This document shows, in pieces, positions 25,175 through 37,582 of a DNA stretch of 64,000 nt. The stretch lies in NCBI GenBank assembly GCA_015056315.1, contig SVGN01000009.1:22012-86011 (forward strand). Direction: 5' to 3'. The first letter of the stretch is position 1; every line of letters begins with the position of its first letter. Below the pieces are notes generated by a model, which was not told the origin of the DNA, made no database searches, and saw nothing but the letters and a program-made list of their open reading frames with translations. The stretch comes from Clostridiales bacterium (GTDB taxonomy: Bacteria > Bacillota > Clostridia > Christensenellales > Aristaeellaceae). The position numbers were made by a program, and so were the translations under genes.

Positions 25175-25609
25175 ATGATCCGCGAGATATTGCCCAATGA
25201 GCTGGGTGGGCTGCTCAGGCTCTACACACACCTGCACGGAAACACCATCCCGGAGGATACAGAAGCCCTTCGTACTCTTTGGCAGCGCATCACGGAGGAT
25301 CCTTCTCACCATATCATCGTAGCGGTGGAGGAGGGATGCATCGTTTCTTCCTGCGTATGCGTCATCATCCCCAACCTGACGCACGACCGGCGGCCTTATG
25401 CGCTCATCGAGAACGTTGTCACGCATCCGGACTACCGGCACCGGGGGCTGGCGGGCGGCTGCCTGAGCTATGCCCGCACACTGGCCCGTCGTCAGGGGTG
25501 CTATAAGATGATGCTCCTTACCGGCAGCAAAGATGAAAGCACCCATCGCTTCTACCAAAATGCAGGCTACAACGCCAATGACAAAACCGGATACATCCAA
25601 TGGCTGTAA
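25175..25609 (+). CDS. GNAT family N-acetyltransferase
   Basis: A 144-residue acyl-CoA-dependent acetyltransferase. The acetyl-CoA pyrophosphate loop is RHRGLAGGCL, preceded by the beta-4 strand ALIENVVTHPDY and followed by HRFYQNAGY, the usual GNAT C-terminal motif. The acceptor could be a small amine, an antibiotic or a protein; nothing in the sequence decides. AAGGAGG lies before the ATG, and the stop is 14 bases before the EndoQ-helicase gene, so the two are cotranscribed. Confidence 0.88.
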   Translation: MIREILPNELGGLLRLYTHLHGNTIPEDTEALRTLWQRITEDPSHHIIVAVEEGCIVSSCVCVIIPNLTHDRRPYALIENVVTHPDYRHRGLAGGCLSYARTLARRQGCYKMMLLTGSKDESTHRFYQNAGYNANDKTGYIQWL

Positions 25610-25623
25610 GGGAGGCTTTTACC

Positions 25624-28600
25624 ATGTATCTTGCAGACCTTCATATCCACTCCCGCTATTCCCGTGCTACCAGCAGGGAGCTGGACCCGCAGCAATTGGA
25701 GCTGTGGGGCAGGCGCAAGGGGCTGGGGCTCATCGGCACCGGAGACCTGACCCACGCTGCCTGGCGCCAGGAGCTGCGCACCATGCTGGAGCCGGTGGGC
25801 AACGGTTTGTATACCTTAAAGGAAGAACTGCGCCTGCCCTGCCGGGTACCGGGCAGCGTGCAGCCCAGATTCGTGGTCACGGGCGAAATCAGCACCATTT
25901 ACAAAAAGAACGGCAAGACACGCAAGGTGCACCATGTCATCATTCTGCCCGGGCTGGAGGAGGCGGACGAGCTTTCCCATAAGCTGGAGGCCATCGGCAA
26001 CATCCATTCCGACGGGCGGCCCATCCTGGGGCTGGACAGCCGCGACCTTCTGGAGATCGTTCTGGAAAGCTGCCCGGAGGCCATCTACATTCCCGCCCAT
26101 ATCTGGACGCCTCATTTTTCGCTCTTCGGGGCATTCTCCGGCTTCGATACGGTGGAGGAATGCTACGGAGACCTGTCCGGGCACATCCATGCCATGGAGA
26201 CCGGCCTCAGCTCCGATCCGGCCATGAACCGCTGCCTGAGCATGCTGGACGGTTACCAGCTGGTATCCTCCTCCGATGCCCATTCGCCCGCCAAACTGGG
26301 CCGTGAGGCCACCATCATCGAAGGGGAGCCGGATTATGGGTTACTGAAGCAAGCCATTGAGACAGGAGAGGGGCTTGGCGGTACCGTTGAGTTTTTCCCG
26401 GAGGAGGGCAAGTATCATCTGGATGGCCACAGAGCCTGCCATTGCCGCCTGGAGCCGCAGGAGACCGCTGCCTTGGGCGGGCGTTGCCCGGTCTGCGGCA
26501 AGCGCATCACGGTAGGCGTGCTGAGCCGTGTGATGCAGCTGGCAGACCGCCGGGAGCCTGTGCCCCAAAAGCCCTACGAAAGCCTGATCCCGCTGGCAGA
26601 GCTGCTGGCGGAATGCATGGGCGCGACCACCGCCAGCAAGAAGGTGGAGAGTGCATATCATGAGCTGCTTAGCCGCCTTGGGCCGGAGATGCACATTCTG
26701 CGTACCGTACCTGCCGATGAGATCGCAGCTGCTGCCGGGCCTGTGGTGGCCGAGGCGGTTCGCCGCCTACGCAAAGGACAGGTGCATTGCGAGGGCGGCT
26801 ACGATGGCGAGTACGGCGTGATCAGGGTATATGATGAGGGCGAGGCACAGGCCGTTGGCGGCCAGACCTCCCTGCTGGATGCTCTGGGCCTGAAGCCGGA
26901 GCGCAAGCAGGCAAAGCAGGTCGCGCTCTCTTCGCTGGCAGAAGCGCCCCGAAATACCGCCGAAGCGAAGAACGCTGCAAAGGCAGATAAGCAGACCGCC
27001 GATGGGGCCGGGAATGCCCCTTCCCTGAACCCGCAGCAGGAGGCCGCCGTCCGCAGCGAGGCCCGAACCACCGCTGTGATCGCGGGCCCGGGCACCGGCA
27101 AGACCAAAACGCTTGTGGCACGCATCGAATATCTCATCCGGGATAAAGGTATCACCCCCGGCGAGATCACAGCGGTCACGTTCACCCGTCAGGCGGCGCA
27201 GGAGATGCAGGGCCGCCTGGAAGCTGCGCTTGGCAAAAAAGCGGTCAAGGGGCTTCGGGTGGGCACCTTCCACTCCATCGCCATGACCGTGGCACCGGGC
27301 AGACCCATCGCAGACCGTGCCCAGCAGCTTTCGCTGATGGCGGAGTCGCTGGCTGTATACGGCGATGCCCTCCCCCCGGCAGCTGCGCTGGAGCAGCTGA
27401 GCCTCTATAAAAACGGCAAAGCGGTACAGCTTTCTCCGGCGGTTATGGCGGAATACAGCCGCCGTATGGCACAGGCAGGCCTTCGGGATCTGGATGATGT
27501 GCTGCTGGATGCGCTGGAGACGGATGCAACGAGAGACAAGGGCTTCCGCTGCCTGCTGGTGGATGAGTTCCAGGATATCAATGCAGTACAGCACAGGCTG
27601 GTGCGCCATTGGAGCGGCGAAGACGGAGAGCTGTTCGTGATCGGCGACCCGGATCAATCCATCTACGGCTTCCGTGGCGCGGATGCCTCCTGCTTCGAGC
27701 GTCTGCTGGCAGAACGCCCGGAGGCTTCGGTGATCACGCTGGAAGAGAACTACCGCTCCACCGGGCAGGTGCTGGAGTGCGCCCTCTCGCTGATCGCCTC
27801 CAATCCGGGTGCGCCCCGCTGCCTGCGTCCCCATGCCTCCGGCGAGCCGGTGCGCCTGATGCTGGGCAGCGATGCCTATTCCGAAGCAGCGTGGATCGCC
27901 GGTGAGATCGCCGCCATGGTGGGCGGTATGGATATGCTGGCAGCCCACCGCCCCTCCGGCAATGTGGAGGATCCCCGCGCCTTTTCCGAATTTGCGGTAC
28001 TTGCCCGCACCCATCGCCAGCTGGAACAGATCGAAAGCAGCCTTCGGCAGGCGGGCATCCCCTGTGTGGTCTGCGGCCGGGAACGCTTCTGGGATAACCA
28101 TACCGTACAGGCGCTCCTGGGCTTTTTCCGGTGGCTGCTGGATCCCGCAGATCAGCTTTCCCTGCAGGCTGCCCTTCATGCCCTGTGGAGACTGCCGGAT
28201 GAATTGATAACACAAGTACAGGCAGCCCGCCAAAAGACTCAGGGCCGGGAAGGCTCCTTCGATACAGCCGCATTTGCCGAAAAGCTCGTCTGCTTTGAGG
28301 TACTTGCTCCCTTTACGGAGGCGGTGAGCGAGCTGGCCCCAACGCTCACCACCGCCAAGCCCCGCCAGCTGCTGGCCCGGCTGGCAGAGCTGACCGGCTG
28401 CAAGGGCAGCCCCGTGGAGCAACTGCTGAACGCATCTGTGTTCCATAAGAAAATGGAGCTGCTGCTGGAAAACCTGCTTACCGGCAGCGAAGGGGATCTG
28501 CGCCGCCGCAGCGGTCAGGAGAAGCGATCCGGTGCCGTCAGCCTGATGACGCTTCACGGTGCCAAAGGCCTGGAGTTTCCGGTGGTGTTCGTGGCGGGGC

Positions 28601-28824
28601 TCAACGAAGGAGACCTGCCGCATAGCCGGGATGGGGTAGAGGGGAATATGCAGGAGGAGCGCCGCCTGCTGTTTGTGGGTATTACCCGGGCCAAAGAGGA
28701 GCTGATCCTCACCTGCGGCGGAAACCCATCGCCCTTCCTTGCCGAGCTGCCGGAGACCCTCCGGCGGGGCAGCATGCCCAGGCGGCAGCCCAAAGTGCAC
28801 ATGGAGCAGCTCTCGATATTGTGA
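25624..28824 (+). CDS. Endonuclease Q-like PHP nuclease fused to a UvrD/PcrA helicase
   Basis: A 1066-residue two-part protein. Residues 1-300 match endonuclease Q: PHP metal ligands DLHIHSRYS (H7, H9), E88, PAHIWTPHF (H159), SSDAHSPAKLG (D218, H220), then a zinc site CHC (272-274) with CPVCGKRITVGVLSRV (288-303). EndoQ cuts DNA 5' of deaminated bases (uracil, hypoxanthine). From about 465 comes a superfamily 1A helicase: motif I AGPGTGKTKT, II LLVDEFQDIN, III VIGDPDQSIYGFRGAD, IV LEENYRS, V TLHGAKGLEFPVVF, VI RLLFVGITRAKEEL. The fusion suggests nick-then-unwind repair of deaminated DNA. ATG 25624 follows GGAGG. Confidence 0.87.
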   Translation: MYLADLHIHSRYSRATSRELDPQQLELWGRRKGLGLIGTGDLTHAAWRQELRTMLEPVGNGLYTLKEELRLPCRVPGSVQPRFVVTGEISTIYKKNGKTRKVHHVIILPGLEEADELSHKLEAIGNIHSDGRPILGLDSRDLLEIVLESCPEAIYIPAHIWTPHFSLFGAFSGFDTVEECYGDLSGHIHAMETGLSSDPAMNRCLSMLDGYQLVSSSDAHSPAKLGREATIIEGEPDYGLLKQAIETGEGLGGTVEFFPEEGKYHLDGHRACHCRLEPQETAALGGRCPVCGKRITVGVLSRVMQLADRREPVPQKPYESLIPLAELLAECMGATTASKKVESAYHELLSRLGPEMHILRTVPADEIAAAAGPVVAEAVRRLRKGQVHCEGGYDGEYGVIRVYDEGEAQAVGGQTSLLDALGLKPERKQAKQVALSSLAEAPRNTAEAKNAAKADKQTADGAGNAPSLNPQQEAAVRSEARTTAVIAGPGTGKTKTLVARIEYLIRDKGITPGEITAVTFTRQAAQEMQGRLEAALGKKAVKGLRVGTFHSIAMTVAPGRPIADRAQQLSLMAESLAVYGDALPPAAALEQLSLYKNGKAVQLSPAVMAEYSRRMAQAGLRDLDDVLLDALETDATRDKGFRCLLVDEFQDINAVQHRLVRHWSGEDGELFVIGDPDQSIYGFRGADASCFERLLAERPEASVITLEENYRSTGQVLECALSLIASNPGAPRCLRPHASGEPVRLMLGSDAYSEAAWIAGEIAAMVGGMDMLAAHRPSGNVEDPRAFSEFAVLARTHRQLEQIESSLRQAGIPCVVCGRERFWDNHTVQALLGFFRWLLDPADQLSLQAALHALWRLPDELITQVQAARQKTQGREGSFDTAAFAEKLVCFEVLAPFTEAVSELAPTLTTAKPRQLLARLAELTGCKGSPVEQLLNASVFHKKMELLLENLLTGSEGDLRRRSGQEKRSGAVSLMTLHGAKGLEFPVVFVAGLNEGDLPHSRDGVEGNMQEERRLLFVGITRAKEELILTCGGNPSPFLAELPETLRRGSMPRRQPKVHMEQLSIL

Positions 28825-28894
28825 AAATGCTTACAATCTTTCAAAGGCTATATAAAAAGCCACTTTCAGCACTTTGGCAATTTTCGCTTTGCTA

Positions 28895-28923
28895 TTGCAA
28901 ATGAAATGGAAATCCTCTATAAT
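28895..28923 (+). promoter_or_regulatory. Promoter of upp (and atp) genes
   Basis: TTGCAA (28895-28900), 17 bases, TATAAT (28918-28923). The ~90-base leader that follows contains TGTGGCC twice. The 195-base gap holds nothing else recognisable. Confidence 0.7.
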
Positions 28924-28994
28924 AGATTGGTATGGATTAATGTGGCCCCATGTGGCCAACCGTTACATATCCTCCGCCTGCAAGGTGCAGGTGA

Positions 28995-29642
<648 letters not shown>

Positions 29643-29677
29643 GCGCATAAACACCCCCAAAAGGAGGCATCTCACAG

Positions 29678-30091
29678 ATGCGTATCGACCCGGCTGTTAA
29701 AAAGGAGACCCTCTACATCCTCGGCACCTCCCTCCTGCTCAGCGTAGTGATGGAGCTGGTCTTTTGGCTCACCGGCCATATGGACTACACCGTGCCGCTG
29801 GGCAACCTGCTGGGCGTTGGCATCTCGGTGCTCAATTTCTTCCTGATGGGGCTTACGATCCAGCATTCTATCGGTCTGGATGAAAAGGCTGCTTCCGATA
29901 AGCTCAAGCTCTCCCAGATGCTGCGCATGCTGATGGTGGTGGCGCTTGCATCGGTGGGTGTCTGCCTGCCCTGCTTCCATACGCTGGCGGTGGTCATCCC
30001 GCTGTTCTTCCCGCGCCTTGCCATTGCGGTGCGCCCCCTTCTGGATAAGAGCCTCCGCCAGCAGCCCCAGGACGATACCACGCTGGATTGA
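29678..30091 (+). CDS. atpI: ATP synthase subunit I (assembly factor)
   Basis: A 137-residue membrane protein with four helices, first gene of the atp operon. MELVFWLTGHMDYTVPLGN and LGVGISVLNFFLMGLTIQ match the UncI/AtpI family of clostridia, which assists c-ring assembly and may help ion binding. The short charged segment DEKAASDKLKL separates the helix pairs. AAAGGAGG lies 11 bases before the ATG. Confidence 0.78.
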   Translation: MRIDPAVKKETLYILGTSLLLSVVMELVFWLTGHMDYTVPLGNLLGVGISVLNFFLMGLTIQHSIGLDEKAASDKLKLSQMLRMLMVVALASVGVCLPCFHTLAVVIPLFFPRLAIAVRPLLDKSLRQQPQDDTTLD

Positions 30092-30110
30092 TGTTAAAGA
30101 GGTGGAACCT

Positions 30111-31341
<1,231 letters not shown>

Positions 31342-31378
31342 TTTCTGCCTGTTTGGCTAAGGAAGGAAAGACAGCAGA

Positions 31379-31885
31379 ATGGTACAGACACTCGACATCA
31401 TTTCCGTCAATATATGGAATATCCTCATGTCGCTGGTCAATCTGCTCATTATGTACCTGATCCTGAAAAAGTTCCTCTTCGGGCCTGTGCAGAAGCTGCT
31501 GGCCACCCGCAAGCAGCAGGTGGAAGACCTCTACACCGAGGCGCAGCAGAAGCTGGATGGCGCAGAGACCATGCGCAGCCAGTACGAAGAGAAGCTCGCA
31601 ACTGCCAGGGATGAGGCAGACAGCATCGTGCGCACCGCCCAGCAGACGGCACAGCGCAGAAGCGATGCCATGGTCGCCGATGCTGCCCAGCAGGCCAGCC
31701 ATCTCAAGCAGAAGGCCGAGGCAGAGATCACTCAGGAGAAGAAGCAGATGCTCAGCGATGTGCGCAGCGAGATCTCCGATATTGCGGTGGAGATCGCCTC
31801 CCGCATCGTGGGGCGCGAGATCCGTAAAGAAGACCATGATTCCTTTGTAGATGAATTCATCAGGAACGTTGGTGAGCAGCAGTGA
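31379..31885 (+). CDS. atpF: F-type ATP synthase subunit b
   Basis: A 168-residue peripheral-stalk subunit. One N-terminal membrane helix (IWNILMSLVNLLIMYLIL) is followed by a long charged coiled coil rich in Ala, Glu, Gln and Lys, ending in IASRIVGREIRKEDHDSFV. It links subunit a to the F1 head. The GGAAGGAAAG site precedes the ATG, and its stop overlaps the atpH start (GTGA). Confidence 0.95.
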   Translation: MVQTLDIISVNIWNILMSLVNLLIMYLILKKFLFGPVQKLLATRKQQVEDLYTEAQQKLDGAETMRSQYEEKLATARDEADSIVRTAQQTAQRRSDAMVADAAQQASHLKQKAEAEITQEKKQMLSDVRSEISDIAVEIASRIVGREIRKEDHDSFVDEFIRNVGEQQ

Positions 31886-32418
31886 CAGAGCTTAGCAGAG
31901 AATACGGCGAAGGCCTGTACCTCCTTTGCAAGGAGGAGGAGCTTGCCACCGATGCCTTTGAGCAGCTTACCACCCTTCGGGAGCTTTTCAGCCAGAACCC
32001 GGATTTCTCCCGCCTTGTAAGCAACCATTCCCTCAGCAAGCAGGAGCGCGTTGGCATTCTGGATAATGCCCTGCGCAGCCAGGTGCATCTGTATGTGCTC
32101 AACTTTCTCAAGATCCTCTGCGAAAGAGGCATCTTTGGCGAGTTTGGCAGTTGCGTGGATGCCTACACCGCCTGCTATAACCGCGACCACCGTGTGGTGG
32201 AGGCGGTGGCCACCACCTCTGCGCCTCTCAGCCCCGAGCAGCGCCAAAAGCTCCTGGAAAAGCTCTGCGGCATGACCGGCAAGCAGGTGCAGCTTACCGA
32301 GAAGGTAGACCCCGCCGTGATCGGCGGCGTGCTGCTGGAAATGGAAGGCAAGCGTTACGACAATACCCTGAAGCATCGGCTCAGCCAGATGCGGCAGGTG
32401 CTTACCAGCGAAGTCTGA
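31882..32418 (+). CDS. atpH: F-type ATP synthase subunit delta
   Basis: A 178-residue OSCP/delta subunit joining the peripheral stalk to F1. The GTG start overlaps the atpF stop by four bases. Family features are the N-terminal helical domain (YGEGLYLLCKEEE, NPDFSRLVSNHSLSKQER, FLKILCERG) and the C-terminal KVDPAVIGGVLLEMEGKRYDNTLK trimmed to its core VDPAVIGGVLLEMEGKRYD. Confidence 0.94.
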   Translation: MTELSREYGEGLYLLCKEEELATDAFEQLTTLRELFSQNPDFSRLVSNHSLSKQERVGILDNALRSQVHLYVLNFLKILCERGIFGEFGSCVDAYTACYNRDHRVVEAVATTSAPLSPEQRQKLLEKLCGMTGKQVQLTEKVDPAVIGGVLLEMEGKRYDNTLKHRLSQMRQVLTSEV

Positions 32419-32459
32419 GCCGGGCATGACCGGCATCATCTACGGAAAGCGGTGATACT

Positions 32460-33974
32460 ATGCAATTGAAGCCCGAAGAGATCTCCAAGCTCATTAAAGA
32501 GCAGATCAAAACATACGAAAACCGTGTCTCCCAGTCCGATACCGGCACCATCATCATGGTGGGCGACGGCATTGCCCATGTATCCGGTCTGGATAACTGC
32601 ATGGCCAACGAGCTGGTTCGCTTTTCCAACGGCGAATACGGCATGGCCCTGAATCTGGAGGAAAACTCCGTTGCCGTTGTTATGCTGGGCAGCGATGAGG
32701 GTGTGAAGGAAGGCGACGTGGTGGAGCGCACCGGTAAGGTCGTATCCGTGCCCGTCGGCGATGGCCTCATTGGCCGCGTTGTCAATGCGCTGGGCCAGCC
32801 CGTGGATGGCAAGGGCCCCATCGAAGCGGTGGAGACCCGCCCCATTGAGCGCAATGCCCCCGGCATCATTCAGCGCAAGAGCGTTTCCGTGCCGCTGCAG
32901 ACGGGCATCAAGGCCATCGACAGTATGATCCCCATTGGCCGCGGCCAGCGTGAGCTCATCATCGGCGACCGCCAGACCGGTAAGACCGTTATCGCCCTGG
33001 ATACCATCATCAACCAGAAGGGCCAGGATGTGATCTGCGTTTACGTGGCCATTGGTCAGAAGCGCTCCACCGTTGCCCAGATGGTGGATACCCTTACCGC
33101 CGCAGGCGCGATGGATTACACCATCGTGGTCAGTGCCACCGCCAGCGAGCTGGCCCCCCTGCAGTACATCTCTCCCTATTCCGGCTGCGCCATGGCGGAG
33201 TACTTTATGGATCAGGGCAAGGATGTGCTCATCGTCTACGACGACCTGAGCAAGCACGCGGTCGCATACCGTGCCCTGTCGCTGCTCATTCGCCGTCCTC
33301 CGGGCCGTGAAGCCTACCCCGGCGACGTTTTCTACCTGCACAGCCGCCTTCTGGAGCGTGCAGCCCGCGTTGCGCCCGAGTACGGCGGCGGCTCCATCAC
33401 CGCCCTGCCCATCATCGAGACCCAGGCCGGCGACGTATCCGCCTACATTCCCACCAACGTGATCTCCATCACCGATGGCCAGATCTTCCTGGAGACCGAG
33501 CTGTTCCACTCCGGCATCATGCCCGCTGTGAACCCCGGTATCTCCGTAAGCCGCGTCGGCGGTAATGCCCAGATCAAGGCCATGAAGAAGGTAGCCGGCA
33601 GCCTGAAGCTGCTCTACAGCCAGTACCGCGAGCTGCAGGGCTTTGCCCAGTTCGGCTCCGACCTGGATGCGGATACCAAGGCCCGTCTGGCACAGGGCGA
33701 GCGCATCGTGGAGGTGCTCAAGCAGAACCGTAACCACCCCGTAACGGTGGAGAACCAGGTCTGCATCTTCTACGCCGTTACCCACGGCTTCCTCAAGGAA
33801 GTGGAGGTAAGCAAGGTAGCCGACTACGAAGAGAACCTCTACGCCCGTCTGGAGGCGCAGCACAGCGATGTGCTGGAGCAGATCCGTGCCACCGGTCAAC
33901 TCAGCCAGGAGACCGAGGATAGCCTGAAGGCTGCTCTGGAGGCATTTACCGCAGACTTCCTCAAGGCACAGTAA
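32460..33974 (+). CDS. atpA: F-type ATP synthase subunit alpha
   Basis: A 504-residue F1 subunit with a non-catalytic nucleotide site. Walker A is GDRQTGKT, and [20 protein letters not shown] and the stretch around [19 protein letters not shown] are standard. The ribosome binding site (GGAAAGCGG) is modest compared with its neighbours. It lies between delta and gamma in the usual gene order. Confidence 0.98.
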   Translation: MQLKPEEISKLIKEQIKTYENRVSQSDTGTIIMVGDGIAHVSGLDNCMANELVRFSNGEYGMALNLEENSVAVVMLGSDEGVKEGDVVERTGKVVSVPVGDGLIGRVVNALGQPVDGKGPIEAVETRPIERNAPGIIQRKSVSVPLQTGIKAIDSMIPIGRGQRELIIGDRQTGKTVIALDTIINQKGQDVICVYVAIGQKRSTVAQMVDTLTAAGAMDYTIVVSATASELAPLQYISPYSGCAMAEYFMDQGKDVLIVYDDLSKHAVAYRALSLLIRRPPGREAYPGDVFYLHSRLLERAARVAPEYGGGSITALPIIETQAGDVSAYIPTNVISITDGQIFLETELFHSGIMPAVNPGISVSRVGGNAQIKAMKKVAGSLKLLYSQYRELQGFAQFGSDLDADTKARLAQGERIVEVLKQNRNHPVTVENQVCIFYAVTHGFLKEVEVSKVADYEENLYARLEAQHSDVLEQIRATGQLSQETEDSLKAALEAFTADFLKAQ

Positions 33975-33992
33975 TCGAAGGGAGGAGAAACC

Positions 33993-34841
33993 ATGGCCGG
34001 AGCGTCCATGAAGGATATCAAGCTCCGCATCCGCAGTGTGGAAAGCACCATGCAGATCACCAAGGCGATGCAGCTTGTAGCCACCTCCAAACTTCGCCGT
34101 GCCAAAGAGCGCATGGAGAGCAGCAAGCCCTTTGGCGTGCTCGCCCGCAAGGCGATCGCCGCCGCCGTGGCCCGCTGCCAGGATCACAATGTGCCCTTCC
34201 TTACCCCGCGGGAGGTAAAGCGCCGCTGCTATGTGATCATTGCCGGTGAGCGCGGCCTGGCGGGTGGGTACAACTCCAACATTTTCAAAGCGGTCGCCGC
34301 CCACTGCCAGAGCATGGAGTACTGCGTGCTGCCCATTGGGCGCAAAGCGATCGATAAATACCAGCACATGGGTGTGGAACTGCTGGACGACAGTCAATAC
34401 CGTGTGGAGAGTGCCAATGTAGGCGCATGCTTCCGCATGGCAAACAGGCTGGTGGAAGGCTACAACAGCCAACAGTTCGATGAAGTCTGGCTGGTGTACA
34501 CCGATTTCCACACCATGATGGATCAGCAGGTGGCAGTGGAGCGGATGCTGCCCATTGAGCGCGCCACCCTGCCCGAGGATGCCACCCCTGTAGCCACTGT
34601 ATACGAAGAAGAGCCTGCGGAGACCCTCCGTCAGGTCGTCCCGGATTATCTGGCAGGCAAGCTGTACAGCGCCGTGTGCGACAGCTTCGCCAGCGAGGTG
34701 GCCATGCGCCGCAACGCCATGGATTCTGCCACCAAGAATGCCGATGCCATGATCAGCGATCTGCGCCTGCGTTACAATCGGGCCCGTCAGGGCGCCATTA
34801 CGCAGGAGATCACCGAGATCGTGGCGGGCGCAGAAGAATAA
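33993..34841 (+). CDS. atpG: F-type ATP synthase subunit gamma
   Basis: A 282-residue central-stalk subunit that rotates inside the alpha/beta head. The N-terminal helix MKDIKLRIRSVESTMQITKA and the C-terminal MDSATKNADAMISDLRLRYN form the coiled-coil shaft; GERGLAGGYNSNIF is the conserved middle block. GGGAGGAG precedes the ATG. Confidence 0.97.
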   Translation: MAGASMKDIKLRIRSVESTMQITKAMQLVATSKLRRAKERMESSKPFGVLARKAIAAAVARCQDHNVPFLTPREVKRRCYVIIAGERGLAGGYNSNIFKAVAAHCQSMEYCVLPIGRKAIDKYQHMGVELLDDSQYRVESANVGACFRMANRLVEGYNSQQFDEVWLVYTDFHTMMDQQVAVERMLPIERATLPEDATPVATVYEEEPAETLRQVVPDYLAGKLYSAVCDSFASEVAMRRNAMDSATKNADAMISDLRLRYNRARQGAITQEITEIVAGAEE

Positions 34842-36263
<1,422 letters not shown>

Positions 36264-36265
36264 GC

Positions 36266-36667
36266 ATGGCAACCTTTCATTTGCAGATCGTAACGCCGGA
36301 TCGTCTGGTGTTTGATGGCCAGGTGGAGCGCGTGGTCGCCCGTACGGTAGGCGGCGATGTGTGCATCCTTGCCCGGCACATCGACTACGCCGCCCCTCTG
36401 GGGATCGGCGAGGCGCACATTGTGGATGAAAACGGCAAAGAGCATACAGCAGCCTGCAGCGGCGGTATGCTCAGTGTTGATAACGGCGAAGCCATCCTGA
36501 TGGCCACAACCTTTGAGTGGGCCGAAGAGATCGATCTGGCCCGTGCCCAGCGCGCCCAGCAGGAGGCGGAGGAAAAGCTCCGCAGCCTCCAGCGGGACGA
36601 ACGTGAATACACCATGGCTGCAGCCAAGCTGAAGCGTGCCCTTGCACGCATCGGCGCAGCAGAATAA
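36266..36667 (+). CDS. atpC: F-type ATP synthase subunit epsilon
   Basis: A 133-residue subunit of the central stalk and an inhibitor of ATP hydrolysis. The N-terminal beta sandwich (FHLQIVTPDRLVFDGQVERV) is followed by the helical hairpin IDLARAQRAQQEAEEKLRSL. It is the last gene of the atp operon; a terminator lies just downstream. Confidence 0.96.
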   Translation: MATFHLQIVTPDRLVFDGQVERVVARTVGGDVCILARHIDYAAPLGIGEAHIVDENGKEHTAACSGGMLSVDNGEAILMATTFEWAEEIDLARAQRAQQEAEEKLRSLQRDEREYTMAAAKLKRALARIGAAE

Positions 36668-36673
36668 CGTAAC

Positions 36674-36714
36674 GACCCTGCCGGGCATACGCCTGTGCAG
36701 GGTCTTCTTTCTTT
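36674..36714 (+). terminator. Terminator of the atp operon
   Basis: GACCCTGC (36674-36681) pairs with GCAGGGTC (36697-36704), followed by TTCTTTCTTT. Confidence 0.8.
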
Positions 36715-36859
36715 GGTCGTTTTCAAACGGAAAAATACAGTTTTGGAACCGGAAAACGGGGAGAAGAGACAATTGTCGCTTTCCCTTGCTGCCATCTTGT
36801 GGTAGGATGATCATGCCGCTTTTCTCGTATGCGGCGAAATGAAAAACGGGAGGCTCACC

Positions 36860-37579
36860 ATGATCACCTTTGAGAATGTAACCAAGACCTACGGCGATAA
36901 GCGGGCAGTGGATAACCTGTCCATGACCATAGAGGACGGCCAGATCTTCAGCTTCCTGGGCCCCAACGGCGCAGGCAAGACCACCTCCATCAAGCTGATG
37001 ACCGGCATCGTTGCCCCCGACAGCGGCACCATCAAGCTGGATGGTATCGACATCGCCAAGGATCCGATGGAGGCCAAGCGCCGCTTCGGCTTTGTGCCCG
37101 ATACCTTCGATATGTACGAGCGCCTCACCGGCCGGGATTACCTGCGCTTTATGGGCGATATCTACGGCGTGGGCAAGGAGCAGCGCAAGGCGCATATCGA
37201 GAAGTACCTGAGCCTGTTCTCCCTGGAGGATGCTTACGATCAGCAGATCCGCAGCTATTCTCACGGTATGAAGCAGAAGCTGGCCATCATCGGCGCACTG
37301 ATGCACGACCCCAGCATCTGGATCCTGGATGAGCCCATGGTGGGCCTGGATCCCCAGAGCGTATTCATGCTGAAGGAAGAGATGCGCGCCCATGCCGATA
37401 AGGGCCGCACCGTGTTCTTCTCCACCCATGTACTGGATGTGGCGGAGCGCCTGTGCGACCAGATCGGCATCATCAAGCAGGGCCAGCTGATCGCCAAGGG
37501 CACGCTGGAGCAGCTGCGCGGCGAAGGCGACGGCACGCTGGAGGAACTGTTCCTCGAGCTGGTAGAGAAAGGGGAGTAA
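36860..37579 (+). CDS. ABC transporter ATP-binding protein
   Basis: A 239-residue ATPase of the ABC-2 exporter type. Walker A is GPNGAGKTTS, the signature is YSHGMKQKLA (SHGMKQ instead of SGGQ, normal for this subgroup), Walker B SIWILDEPMVGLDP, and the switch histidine is in FFSTHVLDVAE. It drives the membrane protein encoded next, three bases after its stop. The start is set at ATG 36860 behind CGGGAGG rather than at ATG 36839, which has no site. The cargo is unknown. Confidence 0.9.
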   Translation: MITFENVTKTYGDKRAVDNLSMTIEDGQIFSFLGPNGAGKTTSIKLMTGIVAPDSGTIKLDGIDIAKDPMEAKRRFGFVPDTFDMYERLTGRDYLRFMGDIYGVGKEQRKAHIEKYLSLFSLEDAYDQQIRSYSHGMKQKLAIIGALMHDPSIWILDEPMVGLDPQSVFMLKEEMRAHADKGRTVFFSTHVLDVAERLCDQIGIIKQGQLIAKGTLEQLRGEGDGTLEELFLELVEKGE

Positions 37580-37582
37580 CGG

